Source of the DNA: an uncultured Bacteriovoracaceae bacterium
Lineage (GTDB): Bacteria; Bdellovibrionota; Bacteriovoracia; Bacteriovoracales; Bacteriovoracaceae
Direction: 5' to 3'
Assembly (NCBI GenBank): GCA_937931205.1
Contig: CALHBF010000014.1
Location: 62,001-126,000 of the forward strand
Length of the DNA: 64,000 bases
In this document: positions 16,682-25,633 of the stretch, one piece after another
Numbering within the stretch: the first letter of the stretch is position 1
How the letters are laid out: the number at the start of each line of letters is the position of its first letter
Translations under genes and position numbers: made by a program
The notes under the pieces: generated by a model
What the model was told of the DNA's origin: nothing
The model's input: the letters and a program-made list of their open reading frames with translations, nothing else
Database searches by the model: none

Positions 16682-17935
16682 ATGAAATATGTTTTCTTTT
16701 TATTCCTATATTCAGCAACAGTCTTTTCGCAAACGACTGTTACCGAAGAGAATTTATCGGAGCTAATGAAATCTAATCCGGATCTCATCAGTCTTCAAAA
16801 CCGTTTAAAGTCTGCTGAAAAGTTAAAGGGTTCTTTGAATAGATCTTTTCTACCGAAGTTAACTCTCTCTTATGGACGAGAAAGATTTACAACAGGTCCA
16901 CTTTATTGGGTCAATCAACCTTTCGGTGGAATTGAAGCGAAGATTAATGTATTCAATTCTGGTAAGGATTCTCTTGAGAATAAGAAAAGAGAAGTTGAAG
17001 CGCAGATGGCCTTCATTGATGTTTCCGTTTCTACTTCAGCGATTGTGGCCGAATTAAGAAAGGGATTATCTCACTATGCTTATCTTAAAGAGCTACAAAA
17101 AGTTTTCTATCTTGCCCAAGAACTCAATGAATCAAATCTGAAGAGTGCTCAAAAAAGAATAAATGCCGGTTTATCCACTAGTACTGATGTGCTGGATTTT
17201 AAACAACAAAAAATTCAACTAGAGCAAGAATTAGCAAGCATTGATTATGAGATAGGTGTTATTTCCAGAATGATCGCTACTCTTATTGGTAAGAATCCCG
17301 AAGAGTCTTTAATGATCGATTATGTGAATACTCACCCTACTCATGGGAAGGAAGAGAAGCTGACTGGCAATGTTTCACATTCGCAGATTCTTAAAAGAGC
17401 AACTCTTTTAAGTGAAGTTGCAACGATTGAGCAAACTCAAGCTTCTCGCTGGTGGACTCCAAGTCTTGATTTGTATGGTTATGCTATGAGACTGACTCAA
17501 AAAGAGCGTGAGTATACAAGAGCTGGAGAACGCAATGATGTGACAATGGGTTTCAAGTTTACTTTGCCGTTTTTTGATGGAGGAGAAGGCATTCAGCAGT
17601 CAAAAGCTGCTGCTTTTAAGGCCAGCGCTGAGGCATCAAGAGTTAAGTCTCAACAGTTGGAGCTTGAAAGAGATACCCAGAATGCTCTTCATAAACTTGA
17701 ACTGGCCCATAATCTTATTCATGGGGCAGAGGATAATGCAAAGATTATGGATGAGTATCGCAAGGGAATTCTTTCTGAGTATCAGCGTGGGATTAAAAAC
17801 TCACCGGATGTTCTTCAGGCCAACGAAAGATGGATTGAAGCTCGTGAGAAGTTTGCTGAGGTGAAGAAGAACTATCACTTCGCTCGTGCCGAAGCCTTAT
17901 ATTTAATGGGGTTGACAAGTGGAGAAAAACTATAA
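16682..17935 (+). CDS. TolC-family outer-membrane efflux protein
   Basis: A 417-residue outer membrane factor with signal peptide ([17 protein letters not shown]). It shows two long helical repeats ([26 protein letters not shown] and the later [20 protein letters not shown] region) separated by beta-strand segments, as in CusC/CzcC/TolC. It would form the exit duct for the RND pump encoded two genes upstream. It lies 7 nt after the small His-rich gene, so one operon is clear. The last 6 nt overlap the convergent gene at 17930. Slightly shorter than the usual 430-480 residues. Confidence 0.88.
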   Translation: MKYVFFLFLYSATVFSQTTVTEENLSELMKSNPDLISLQNRLKSAEKLKGSLNRSFLPKLTLSYGRERFTTGPLYWVNQPFGGIEAKINVFNSGKDSLENKKREVEAQMAFIDVSVSTSAIVAELRKGLSHYAYLKELQKVFYLAQELNESNLKSAQKRINAGLSTSTDVLDFKQQKIQLEQELASIDYEIGVISRMIATLIGKNPEESLMIDYVNTHPTHGKEEKLTGNVSHSQILKRATLLSEVATIEQTQASRWWTPSLDLYGYAMRLTQKEREYTRAGERNDVTMGFKFTLPFFDGGEGIQQSKAAAFKASAEASRVKSQQLELERDTQNALHKLELAHNLIHGAEDNAKIMDEYRKGILSEYQRGIKNSPDVLQANERWIEAREKFAEVKKNYHFARAEALYLMGLTSGEKL

Positions 17936-18829
17936 TTGGCGATAGAGATTTTCTCTGCACTGTTTTAATTTATTAAACTTAGGGTCCTTGTTCATCTTTG
18001 CTGCTATATCCGTGATGTTTTTTGGGAAACCATAAAACTCTTGATGATAGTTCCAGAAATGGGCATGGGCCTCTTTTAAAACTTCTGCATCACTTCCAGT
18101 AACTTGAGCTAAATTAAGATCTTTACCTCTGACAAAAATGTATCCAGGAGTGACGGATTTATAATCTCTTTTTTTTGAGGTTTCGATTGTTAAAAATTCT
18201 TCTAATGAAGTCCCGTCAGCTAACATCTTTTTTAACTTAGGAGTGAGATAGCATGTCCCTCTTTGAGTATGCCAGCCATTCTCCATGATAAGGTCCATAA
18301 TATCTAAGGAGAGAGTTTCAACGAGATCTGTTCGATAGTAAGCAAAGTGTTCATGGAAAACTGTCCAAGGATTAGTTCCTTTGAAGTATTTTCGATAAAG
18401 AGGCCTTAGTTTTGTTTTGTAAAAATGTTTTAAAGTCAGGTCAGTGAGCTTTTTTTCATTCTCAATAAAAATATCAACTTCAGCATGACCTAATTCATGA
18501 AAAATGGTTGCCACAGTTGAGAAGCCTGAATAATTCGGAGTGAGAATTATTCGAGCATCTACTGCTTGCCTTTTTCCATCTTTGATTGCGAGAAGGGTCT
18601 CATCTAGAGATATGGTATTTGTTTTATCATTGTAAGTAGCACTGGCATCTGGGCTAAAAATTCGGCCAATCTTTCCGAACTTCGTGAGACGTACATGGTT
18701 AGATGTTTCAATTCCTCGCTCAACAGTGTTGAGGTAAAAAGCATTTTTAAATCCTTGGTAAAAGCTACTAAAGGAAGATGCTTGTGCGGTGAAACTAAAA
18801 AAACATAAAACAAAAATGATTCCCTTCAT
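17930..18829 (-). CDS. Secreted protein with HExxH zinc-protease motif
   Basis: A 299-residue exported protein (signal peptide [17 protein letters not shown]). The motif HELGHAE at residues 111-117 within TIFHELGH is the HExxH zinc-binding signature of metallopeptidases, and a second Glu follows closely. No known peptidase family is recognised, so substrate and activity are unproven. A perfect 9-bp inverted repeat sits 5 nt before the ATG and there is no clear ribosome site. The gene converges on the TolC-type gene with a 6-nt overlap. Confidence 0.72.
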   Translation of the reverse strand: MKGIIFVLCFFSFTAQASSFSSFYQGFKNAFYLNTVERGIETSNHVRLTKFGKIGRIFSPDASATYNDKTNTISLDETLLAIKDGKRQAVDARIILTPNYSGFSTVATIFHELGHAEVDIFIENEKKLTDLTLKHFYKTKLRPLYRKYFKGTNPWTVFHEHFAYYRTDLVETLSLDIMDLIMENGWHTQRGTCYLTPKLKKMLADGTSLEEFLTIETSKKRDYKSVTPGYIFVRGKDLNLAQVTGSDAEVLKEAHAHFWNYHQEFYGFPKNITDIAAKMNKDPKFNKLKQCRENLYRQL

Positions 18830-18834
18830 TGGGT

Positions 18835-18859
18835 TATTAACTCGTACTAGGAGTTAATA
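18835..18859. promoter_or_regulatory. Perfect inverted repeat before the HExxH gene
   Basis: TATTAACTC (18835-18843) and GAGTTAATA (18851-18859) form a perfect 9-bp dyad with a 7-nt spacer, ending 5 nt from the start codon of the minus-strand gene. It could be an operator or, in RNA, a hairpin that hides the start. Confidence 0.45.
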
Positions 18860-18928
18860 GGCAAATTCAATGCAGAAATGTCAAAGTTTGTTAGATATCA
18901 CCTCTGATCCAATCTCAATAACTCTCTC

Positions 18929-19279
18929 TTATCTTGTAAACCAAACGTAGCCAATTAAATCATCACGAAATCCATAAATCGCTGTCACGTGGCTTGGGAT
19001 TTCCTGACCTTCAACTCCAGTAACCCATTCTTCATCGAGAACCGAGTCATTAAGAACTACACGGCTTCTTAGTTCGCAGTGAAGTTTAGGGTTGTTATCA
19101 AAACGGGCCGTATACATTTTTTTAAATGTCGCCATATCGCTGCAAGTTTTTATCGGCTCTCCATTAAGTCTCCATACCTGAACTTCTGGATGGAAATAAG
19201 TGCAAAATTTTTCAATATCTCTTTTGTTGTAAGCATCGAGCTGACCTTGGGCCAATTCAATCATTCTTTCTTTTTTCAT
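18929..19279 (-). CDS. SnoaL/NTF2-like protein
   Basis: A 116-residue cytoplasmic protein with the NTF2-like (SnoaL) pattern: an N-terminal helix (MIELAQGQLDAYNKRDIEKFCTYF) followed by HPEVQVW, a helical segment, and a curved beta-sheet ending VTAIYGFRDDLIGYVWFTR. Such small cone-shaped domains bind small ligands or act as isomerases; no function can be assigned. Its start overlaps the end of the upstream FG-GAP protein gene by 4 nt, so the two are translationally linked. Confidence 0.75.
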   Translation of the reverse strand: MKKERMIELAQGQLDAYNKRDIEKFCTYFHPEVQVWRLNGEPIKTCSDMATFKKMYTARFDNNPKLHCELRSRVVLNDSVLDEEWVTGVEGQEIPSHVTAIYGFRDDLIGYVWFTR

Positions 19280-20910
19280 TCTTCGCCTTCAGTGATGGTA
19301 TATGTCGCATTTACTTTTATATCTTTGATTGTTTGAGTAAGTCCAGAGCTCCAGATGATCTCGATTTTTTTAATATTTTCAACTTCACCCAGACCAAAAT
19401 GAAGATTAGGATCATTCTGTTGGTTTAGAGTGCCTGTTACTCCTTCAACTTGTTTTAGGAAGAGGCCATTCGCATGATAGACGCGAACTTGAGTGGTGAC
19501 AGGAACCTTACCAGATTTGGTTCCAATCAATTTGAGTTTGAGATAATTGTTATCTGATTCATAAACATTCTTGAAAACTCGTAAGCGAGGAGTAGCATCG
19601 ACTGCTTCTCGTCCTGAAACAATTAAATCCATTTTCCCATCATTGTTAAAGTCCGCCCACGCCCCACCATAGCTGTCATAAACCTTGGGTCCTAGCTCTG
19701 TGACATTTTTAAAGCGGAAGTTGCCTTTGTTTTTAAACAAGAGTGAGTAAGCATAATTAAGGTTATATACTTGAGAGATATAAATATCAGTGAGGCCATC
19801 ATTATCAAAGTCTGCTGCAGTGGCGTGGGCCCAAAGTTCGTCGCCCTTATACTTTGAATAATCTCCAATCGGTTTTACGGGAAGTTCAGATATGCTCCTC
19901 ATATCAGCAAATTTATAATCAGGAGCTCCTAGATTTTTGTAAACTTTAGAATCATCGCAAACGTATCCACGATAATCATAATTAGTCGCATTTTTTGGTG
20001 TTCCTACAAATTTATGAACAAGGTTAGAAACGAAAAGATCAAAGTTTCCATCGTTATCTAGATCACTCCAGACTGAGCCAATAGTGTGTCCGAAGAGCGG
20101 GCCGAAGGTTTTTTTCATGTGTTCATCATAGTGTCTCGTAGTATCGTATTCTCCGCGAACCCCCGCACTATCTGCTACATCAGTCATTTTTCCTCTATGA
20201 GTCTGAAACAGAAAATTCTGACGTAGACGATAGTTTGAGTAGTAAATATCAGGGCTTTTATCATTATTGTAGTCAGCCCAGGCAATTCCTCGTACATAGG
20301 CCGGGAATTTTTGCATTTCTTGCTCAGAGCTTATTTCTTTAAATGATTTCCCATCTACATTAATGAAGACTTGAGGTGGGACAAATTTGAAAACATTATT
20401 CTGATAAATTTCCTGACGTCCAACCAAGAGATCAGGGAATCCATCTCCATTGAGATCACCAAAAGAAATTGTCATAGCATCTTCTGCGATTTTTAATTCG
20501 TATTTTTCAGAAACTTCGAGATATCTGTGGTTAGGCTGTTGAAGATGAAGCTGGCCTTTGGTTGTGATAATGTCTAAAAAGCCATCGTTATTGACATCTA
20601 TAAAGGCCGGCATCCCTTTCAGGAGCATGAGTCGCGCCTCTTCAGTAACATCTTCAAATCTAATTTGATCTGCTGTAGATACATTTTTATAAAGTCTATC
20701 GTGGGCAATGAAATCTACTAGTCCATCATTGTCAAAGTCGCTAGTGGTGATTGATGTGCTTGATTTGGCCGCAACATTGGCCTTATCAGTAACATCTTCA
20801 AATATAGTTTTTTCCTCTAAAGAAGAGGCCATCTTGCGATGGGGAATAAAGGAAGTACAGCTGGAAACGACTAAAATAAGTGCCGGGATTGCTGTACTTT
20901 TCTTCATCAT
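19276..20910 (-). CDS. CRTAC1-like lipoprotein with FG-GAP repeats and ASPIC/UnbV domain
   Basis: A 544-residue exported protein. The N terminus ends in a lipobox (LILVVSSC), so it is probably a lipoprotein. The body is a beta-propeller of FG-GAP/VCBS repeats, each with the calcium-loop pattern D-x-D-x-D-G (DFDNDGLVDF, DVNNDGFLDI, DLNGDGFPDL, DYNNDKSPDI, DLDNDGNFDL, DFDNDGLTDI, DFNNDGKMDL). The C terminus, from NYLKLKLIGT to the end, is an ASPIC/UnbV domain. Proteins of this type are surface or envelope proteins, often of unknown role; adhesion or carbohydrate binding is possible. AAGGAA precedes the ATG pair. It overlaps the NTF2-like gene and, by 4 nt, the upstream SDR gene. Confidence 0.86.
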   Translation of the reverse strand: MMKKSTAIPALILVVSSCTSFIPHRKMASSLEEKTIFEDVTDKANVAAKSSTSITTSDFDNDGLVDFIAHDRLYKNVSTADQIRFEDVTEEARLMLLKGMPAFIDVNNDGFLDIITTKGQLHLQQPNHRYLEVSEKYELKIAEDAMTISFGDLNGDGFPDLLVGRQEIYQNNVFKFVPPQVFINVDGKSFKEISSEQEMQKFPAYVRGIAWADYNNDKSPDIYYSNYRLRQNFLFQTHRGKMTDVADSAGVRGEYDTTRHYDEHMKKTFGPLFGHTIGSVWSDLDNDGNFDLFVSNLVHKFVGTPKNATNYDYRGYVCDDSKVYKNLGAPDYKFADMRSISELPVKPIGDYSKYKGDELWAHATAADFDNDGLTDIYISQVYNLNYAYSLLFKNKGNFRFKNVTELGPKVYDSYGGAWADFNNDGKMDLIVSGREAVDATPRLRVFKNVYESDNNYLKLKLIGTKSGKVPVTTQVRVYHANGLFLKQVEGVTGTLNQQNDPNLHFGLGEVENIKKIEIIWSSGLTQTIKDIKVNATYTITEGEE

Positions 20911-21629
20911 AAATTCCTTATATCGTAATGTGTTTCAGTAATATTCTTTTGAGACTGAATTAGCGAATACAGGCCCATCGCTACCTTATCGGGTGGTAGG
21001 AGTTCATTCTTTTGCTTTAATTGCTTAAACTTCCCAATATTTTTGAAGGTTTTTTTCGTTTGTTTTCGGATAGTTGACTGCATATTGGTATCCATTACAC
21101 CAGGAGAGAAACTCAGAGCGCGAAAGTTTTTGCGTGTTTGGTAGTCTACGGCCAGGCAATCAGTGAACATTTTTAGTCCACTTTTAGTCCCACAATAAAG
21201 CGACCAGTTAATGATGGGATGAAAGGCCGCTCCTGAACTGATGTTAACAATAGTAATGGGCATCTTTTTATCAAAGGAACGCATGACCCAGCTACAAAGG
21301 GCCATAGGTGTAAGAAAGTTTACTTTGAGATGTTTCTCGATATCCTCAAGCTTAAAATTCTCTATATCACCGATCGGTTCAATTACCGCTGCATTGTTAA
21401 TGAGGTGAACTGTCTTAATTTTTTTGAGATCAATTTTAGTTAAGGCCTTATCAAGTTTTGAATCAAGTCCTTTTGGTTTTGCTAGATCATGAGCAATGTG
21501 AAAATGATGGGGATGCTTGTTATTTTTAGTTCGGGAAATGGTTATGGCGATATGGCTGTCATCTAAAGCCAGATTAAGAAGGCTTGCTCCTAATCCTTTT
21601 GATGCTCCCGAAATAATGAATAACTTCAT
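20907..21629 (-). CDS. Short-chain dehydrogenase/reductase, sepiapterin/benzil reductase-like
   Basis: A 240-residue SDR. GASKGLGASL is the cofactor motif, LINNAA replaces NNAG, and Ser of NISSGAAF with Tyr-x3-Lys in YCGTKSG form the active site; SPGVMDTNM follows. The overall pattern resembles the sepiapterin or benzil reductase group; substrate unknown. AAAGGATC precedes the ATG. Its stop overlaps the start of the FG-GAP lipoprotein by 4 nt, so SDR, lipoprotein and NTF2-like protein form one operon. The upstream ChrA gene is 16 nt away on the same strand and may belong too. Confidence 0.85.
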   Translation of the reverse strand: MKLFIISGASKGLGASLLNLALDDSHIAITISRTKNNKHPHHFHIAHDLAKPKGLDSKLDKALTKIDLKKIKTVHLINNAAVIEPIGDIENFKLEDIEKHLKVNFLTPMALCSWVMRSFDKKMPITIVNISSGAAFHPIINWSLYCGTKSGLKMFTDCLAVDYQTRKNFRALSFSPGVMDTNMQSTIRKQTKKTFKNIGKFKQLKQKNELLPPDKVAMGLYSLIQSQKNITETHYDIRNL

Positions 21630-21645
21630 AGTGATCCTTTAAAAA

Positions 21646-22809
21646 TTAATAGATGAATAAGCTTACAAGAACTGAAGTGATAACGACTAACCAGGAAGGT
21701 AGACGCCAAAATTCAAGCATGACGAAACCAACTGCTGCAAGTGCGAAATCTCTTGCACTAAATATAGCACTCATCCAAACAGGTTGATAGAGAGCTGCCA
21801 ATAAAATCCCTACCACTGAAGCATTGATCCCAATCATCGCTTTTCTTAAATGAGGATATTTTCTTACTTGTTCCCAAAAAGGAAGAGTTCCACAAATAAG
21901 AAGAAATGAAGGCAAGAAAATACTTATCAGACAAATGGTTGCACCAAGAATAGGACCGCTTGATGTGAGTGCACCAAGGTAAGCACTGAAAGTAAATAGC
22001 GGGCCAGGAACTGCTTGAGCAAGACCATAGCCGGCCATGAACATTTCTTTGGAAACTTGGGCAGGAACTACTTCCACTTCAAGTAAAGGAAGAACAACAT
22101 GCCCTCCGCCGAAGACCAGAGCTCCGGCCCTGTAAAAACCATCCATTAGTTGGATGACGGAAGAAGAGGTTAGTGATCTGAGAATAGGAAGAGAAAGTAG
22201 AATAAGAAAAAAGAGTGAAAGTAAAAAAATCCCCATCTTTTTTGAAATGTGAGTCTTCAGGGGAGTGTGGGGTAACTCGGAAGTCAGACGAAAATAAAAT
22301 GCCCCAAATATTCCTGAAATAAGAAGTACTAAAACTTGCGTAAAGGGATGAGTGAAGGTGAGGACGGCCACGCTAGAAGCAATGGCAATGGTAACTCTCT
22401 CTTTATCGGGACAGAGCTTTTTACCCATACCCCAGACTGCATGGGCCACAACAGAAACCGCTACAATCTTGAGACCGTGAATCCAATCAGCATTAACAAG
22501 ATGACCAAAAAAATGCAGACCAGTGGCAAAGAGAGCTAAAAAAATAGCAGAAGGGAGAGTAAACCCTAGCCATGCCATGAAAGAGCCCCAGAGGCCTGAA
22601 TGTGATAGACCTATCGCCATCCCAACCTGACTGCTTGCTGGGCCCGGTAAAAATTGGCAAAGGGCCACGAGATCGGCATAGGCATGTTCGTTTAGCCATT
22701 TCTTTTTCTTAACAAACTCATCATGAAAGTAGCTTAAGTGAGCAATAGGTCCGCCAAATGAGGTGAATCCCAAGCGTAAAAAGATAAGAAATACTTCCAG
22801 AGACTTCAT
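21646..22809 (-). CDS. chrA: Chromate ion transporter ChrA
   Basis: A 387-residue inner-membrane protein with the two homologous CHR domains of full-length ChrA. The first has LRLGFTSFGGPIAHL and FLPGPASSQVGMAIG. The second has GALVFGGGHVVLPLLE and AVPGPLFTFSAYLG. ChrA exports chromate or sulphate-like oxyanions. A weak GGGTTG precedes the ATG, and an AT-rich palindrome (22823-22839) lies just upstream. It leads a run of minus-strand genes down to 18929. Confidence 0.92.
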   Translation of the reverse strand: MKSLEVFLIFLRLGFTSFGGPIAHLSYFHDEFVKKKKWLNEHAYADLVALCQFLPGPASSQVGMAIGLSHSGLWGSFMAWLGFTLPSAIFLALFATGLHFFGHLVNADWIHGLKIVAVSVVAHAVWGMGKKLCPDKERVTIAIASSVAVLTFTHPFTQVLVLLISGIFGAFYFRLTSELPHTPLKTHISKKMGIFLLSLFFLILLSLPILRSLTSSSVIQLMDGFYRAGALVFGGGHVVLPLLEVEVVPAQVSKEMFMAGYGLAQAVPGPLFTFSAYLGALTSSGPILGATICLISIFLPSFLLICGTLPFWEQVRKYPHLRKAMIGINASVVGILLAALYQPVWMSAIFSARDFALAAVGFVMLEFWRLPSWLVVITSVLVSLFIY

Positions 22810-22822
22810 CGCAACCCTTTCA

Positions 22823-22839
22823 TTTAATTAGAAATTAAA
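22823..22839. promoter_or_regulatory. AT-rich palindrome upstream of chrA
   Basis: TTTAATT (22823-22829) and AATTAAA (22833-22839) around AGA, 14 nt before the chrA start codon. Could be an operator or promoter element; simple AT composition makes chance likely. Confidence 0.25.
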
Positions 22840-22907
22840 TTTTATTAGGTTTCTACTTCATCTCAAAGAAAATAAAGCTTTCTTAACTTAAAACTCACTC
22901 GGTTTAT

Positions 22908-24200
22908 TTAGCTCTGAGCAGTGCGGAACTTCATTCTGATTGATGTTCCAGCATTTTCGATAGATTCACAGTCAATTTCACCTTCATAACTCTGAATAAA
23001 GGCCTTGACCAACGGTAGACCATAGCCTGTCCCTTTTTCACCTTCCGTCCCATAGCGAGTTGTAAATTCTTCTGCTTTAAAAATATTTTTGGCAAGGTTT
23101 TCAGGAATGCCTATTCCGAAGTCCTGGATCTTAAGGATAATGTCATTTTCACATTTTTGAACTTCAAGACGGATGGTCGAATTGCGATAAGAGAACTTAA
23201 TAGAATTAGAGAAAATATTACTAAGAACACTTGTTCTCAAAGATTTTTCATCTGCAAGAATAAAAACAGGTTCTGGAACCTTATTATCAAAAATAATTTT
23301 AATATTTTTTTGTTTTAATTCCGCTTCATAGAAAGATTCCACTTCCTTGATGACCTTTATTAAATCAACAGGAGTCAGATTGAGTTTGATTTTACCATCA
23401 GAGAGGGCCATCATTTCCCTTGATGTGTTGATAATTTCTTTGATGGTAGAAATCGCAGGAAGACTTTTACTATTAATCTCTCTGAACATTTCTAGATCAT
23501 GATGTTTGGTTTGGCCGAGTAAGTAATCAATCCTTTGTAGCGGAGCTGAGATGTCGTGAATAATAAGTTGAAGAAGCGTTTTGTTTTTAATGTTAAGTTC
23601 ATCCAGTTTTTCATTCGTTTCTTTCAACTTTGTAAAAGCGTCCTCTTTTTGTTTGAGAAGGATCTCTCCGATCTTATAAGTTGCACCTAAGCTTGCAATC
23701 ATTGATAAAATGACGAAACTATCTTTTTGTTCGTCGGAGAGAATAATTAAAGTGGTATCAAAATATTTAGGTACAAAATACGAAATGAGACTGCAGATGA
23801 AAGTTACTCCAAAGAAGACGAGGGTGTATCTTTTCTTGGTAAACATCGAGAAGCAAAATATCGCAACAGGGGGATAAAAGAACATATTGTGATAGGCATT
23901 GAATTCAACAATTAACGACTGAGAAACGAGAATCATACAGCAGTTGAAGACAAAAATTCCACAGGCAATATTGATGTCAAGATTTTTGCGGAAGAGAAAA
24001 ATGATAAAACAGTAAGAAAGTATCCCTAAAAGATCAATCCCGAGGGCAATGTAAAAACCTGTGAATAAGTTCTGTAGAGAGAAGACCAGAAGCAGGCCTA
24101 TGCAAATCAAGGTAAAAGAAATTAAATAATAAGCAGACATTTTTTCATCTGAACGAATGTGCGTAGGCATGAGATAGGAAATACTAAAAAGATTTTTCAT
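22908..24200 (-). CDS. Membrane-bound sensor histidine kinase
   Basis: A 430-residue kinase. About six membrane helices fill residues 24-180. A coiled linker (KLKETNEKLDELN) leads to the dimerisation helix with phospho-acceptor His215 in IIHDISAPLQ, and the ATPase domain carries N-box NIFSNSIKFS, G1 QDFGIGIPEN and G2 GTGYGLPLVK. The sensing domain has no obvious periplasmic loop, so it may sense through the membrane. No response regulator is adjacent. It lies next to another kinase on the same strand with a 50-nt gap. Confidence 0.88.
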   Translation of the reverse strand: MKNLFSISYLMPTHIRSDEKMSAYYLISFTLICIGLLLVFSLQNLFTGFYIALGIDLLGILSYCFIIFLFRKNLDINIACGIFVFNCCMILVSQSLIVEFNAYHNMFFYPPVAIFCFSMFTKKRYTLVFFGVTFICSLISYFVPKYFDTTLIILSDEQKDSFVILSMIASLGATYKIGEILLKQKEDAFTKLKETNEKLDELNIKNKTLLQLIIHDISAPLQRIDYLLGQTKHHDLEMFREINSKSLPAISTIKEIINTSREMMALSDGKIKLNLTPVDLIKVIKEVESFYEAELKQKNIKIIFDNKVPEPVFILADEKSLRTSVLSNIFSNSIKFSYRNSTIRLEVQKCENDIILKIQDFGIGIPENLAKNIFKAEEFTTRYGTEGEKGTGYGLPLVKAFIQSYEGEIDCESIENAGTSIRMKFRTAQS

Positions 24201-24250
24201 AATATTAGCTTAGCGATGATTCAACGATTTTAAAATATTGATTGAAAAGT

Positions 24251-25489
24251 TTAAGAATTCTTAAGTAAGTGTTTGTTCATGGGAAGCTCGATGAGATATT
24301 TTGTTCCAGTTTCGGGACTGCTATAGAGAAAAAGGTACCCGCCGTGAAGTTCCACCAATTTTTTGGTGATATAGAGACCAAGTCCTAATCCAGGTCTTTG
24401 AGTATAGAGGCCGTCCCTCTCAAATCGTCTAAAAATTTTATATTGAATATCTTTAGGAATTCCTGGACCATTATCTTCAAGATGGACCACCAATTTTGAA
24501 CTCCTTTTTTGAATAAGAAGTTGCGCATGACTTTTTGGGGCATGCTTGGAAATGTTAGAAATAAGATGAGAGAAAATTTGCTCAATCCTATAGTTATCCA
24601 TATAGACTTGTATATCATCATCAAATTCTGTTTTTAATTCGCATTGAGCAAGCCTAAGAGAGGGCGTCAGTTTTGTGATGACATCATCTACGGCTTGATT
24701 AAGTGAGAAATGACCTGGATTGAGTTTGAGTTCTCCCAAAGTCAAAAGAGAAACATCAAGAAGTTCATTGATGACATCATTAAGATTATTAATGTGTTTA
24801 AGCGAAGATTGAATATCTTTGAGATACGCTCCCGCGTGACCTTTTTGATCATTTCGGATTTTCCTTTGAGTCATCTGTAATTGAATTTGCATGGCCGTTA
24901 AAGGAGTTTTAAGTTGATGGGAAGCAATTGAGAGGAATTCATCTCGGGCCCTTAGAAGAGTTCTTAGAGATTGATTGGATTCTTTTACCTCTAAAAGTAG
25001 ACCAATGTTCTCCATTGCCGTTGCCGTACAGTTGGCCAGAGCTGTGAGAAGTTCAATTTCCTCTTGAGTGGCAATATGGGATTGAGACCAGTAAACCCCT
25101 ATCGCGGCTATAGGGTCTTCTTGGCGAATGGGAATAATCACTAAGCTCTTAATATAGGTTGAAATATAGGCGTCTATTGGTATCCGATCATCTTGATAAA
25201 TATCTGGGACAACCACTACTTGCTTATTAAGCATCGCCCAGCCGCTAATACAATTCTTCATGGGGAATCTCTGTCCTTTCCACAAAGGAGAGATAGAGGC
25301 TTCATCCGAATAATAACATTGCTCATCAACGTCACGAAGAACAAATGCCGCTCCTTGAGCGCCCGTGATCTGCTGTGCCGCCTTACTAACTAAAGCAAAA
25401 ATCTCTTCTTGGGACTTTGCTAAGGATAGATTTTGTATGGCTTCAGCGAGTTGAATGAAGGTAGAAATATCGTATTTCTTCGCTTTCAT
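24251..25489 (-). CDS. Cytoplasmic GAF-domain sensor histidine kinase
   Basis: A soluble kinase of about 412 residues. A GAF domain (roughly residues 15-165, with GAAFVLRD and IPIRQEDPIAAIGVYW) is followed by HisKA with His191 in ASHQLKTPLTAM and an ATPase domain (NISKHAP, DNGPGIPKD, GLGLGLYITKKL). GAF domains bind small ligands or haem. The ATG at 25489 is preferred because TATAAT lies 7 nt upstream on this strand, which suggests a leaderless transcript; an upstream in-frame ATG at 25519 would sit above that -10 element. No partner regulator is adjacent. Confidence 0.86.
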   Translation of the reverse strand: MKAKKYDISTFIQLAEAIQNLSLAKSQEEIFALVSKAAQQITGAQGAAFVLRDVDEQCYYSDEASISPLWKGQRFPMKNCISGWAMLNKQVVVVPDIYQDDRIPIDAYISTYIKSLVIIPIRQEDPIAAIGVYWSQSHIATQEEIELLTALANCTATAMENIGLLLEVKESNQSLRTLLRARDEFLSIASHQLKTPLTAMQIQLQMTQRKIRNDQKGHAGAYLKDIQSSLKHINNLNDVINELLDVSLLTLGELKLNPGHFSLNQAVDDVITKLTPSLRLAQCELKTEFDDDIQVYMDNYRIEQIFSHLISNISKHAPKSHAQLLIQKRSSKLVVHLEDNGPGIPKDIQYKIFRRFERDGLYTQRPGLGLGLYITKKLVELHGGYLFLYSSPETGTKYLIELPMNKHLLKNS

Positions 25490-25526
25490 AAGAGTCATTA
25501 TACTATGCTTGAACTCCATAAAACCT

Positions 25527-25548
25527 TGTTATTGGCCTAAGAATAACA
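25527..25548. promoter_or_regulatory. Inverted repeat between divergent kinase and esterase genes
   Basis: TGTTATT (25527-25533) and AATAACA (25542-25548) with an 8-nt spacer, immediately followed by CAGGTGCCTG. Placed between two divergent genes, it may be a shared operator. Confidence 0.35.
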
Positions 25549-25633
25549 GGTGCCTGTCAATTATTTAGACAGTCTTAGTAATAAAGAAATGGGGCAGTGT
25601 TGCGGTGACTGTTGTCCTGGTAATATCTCTTTC

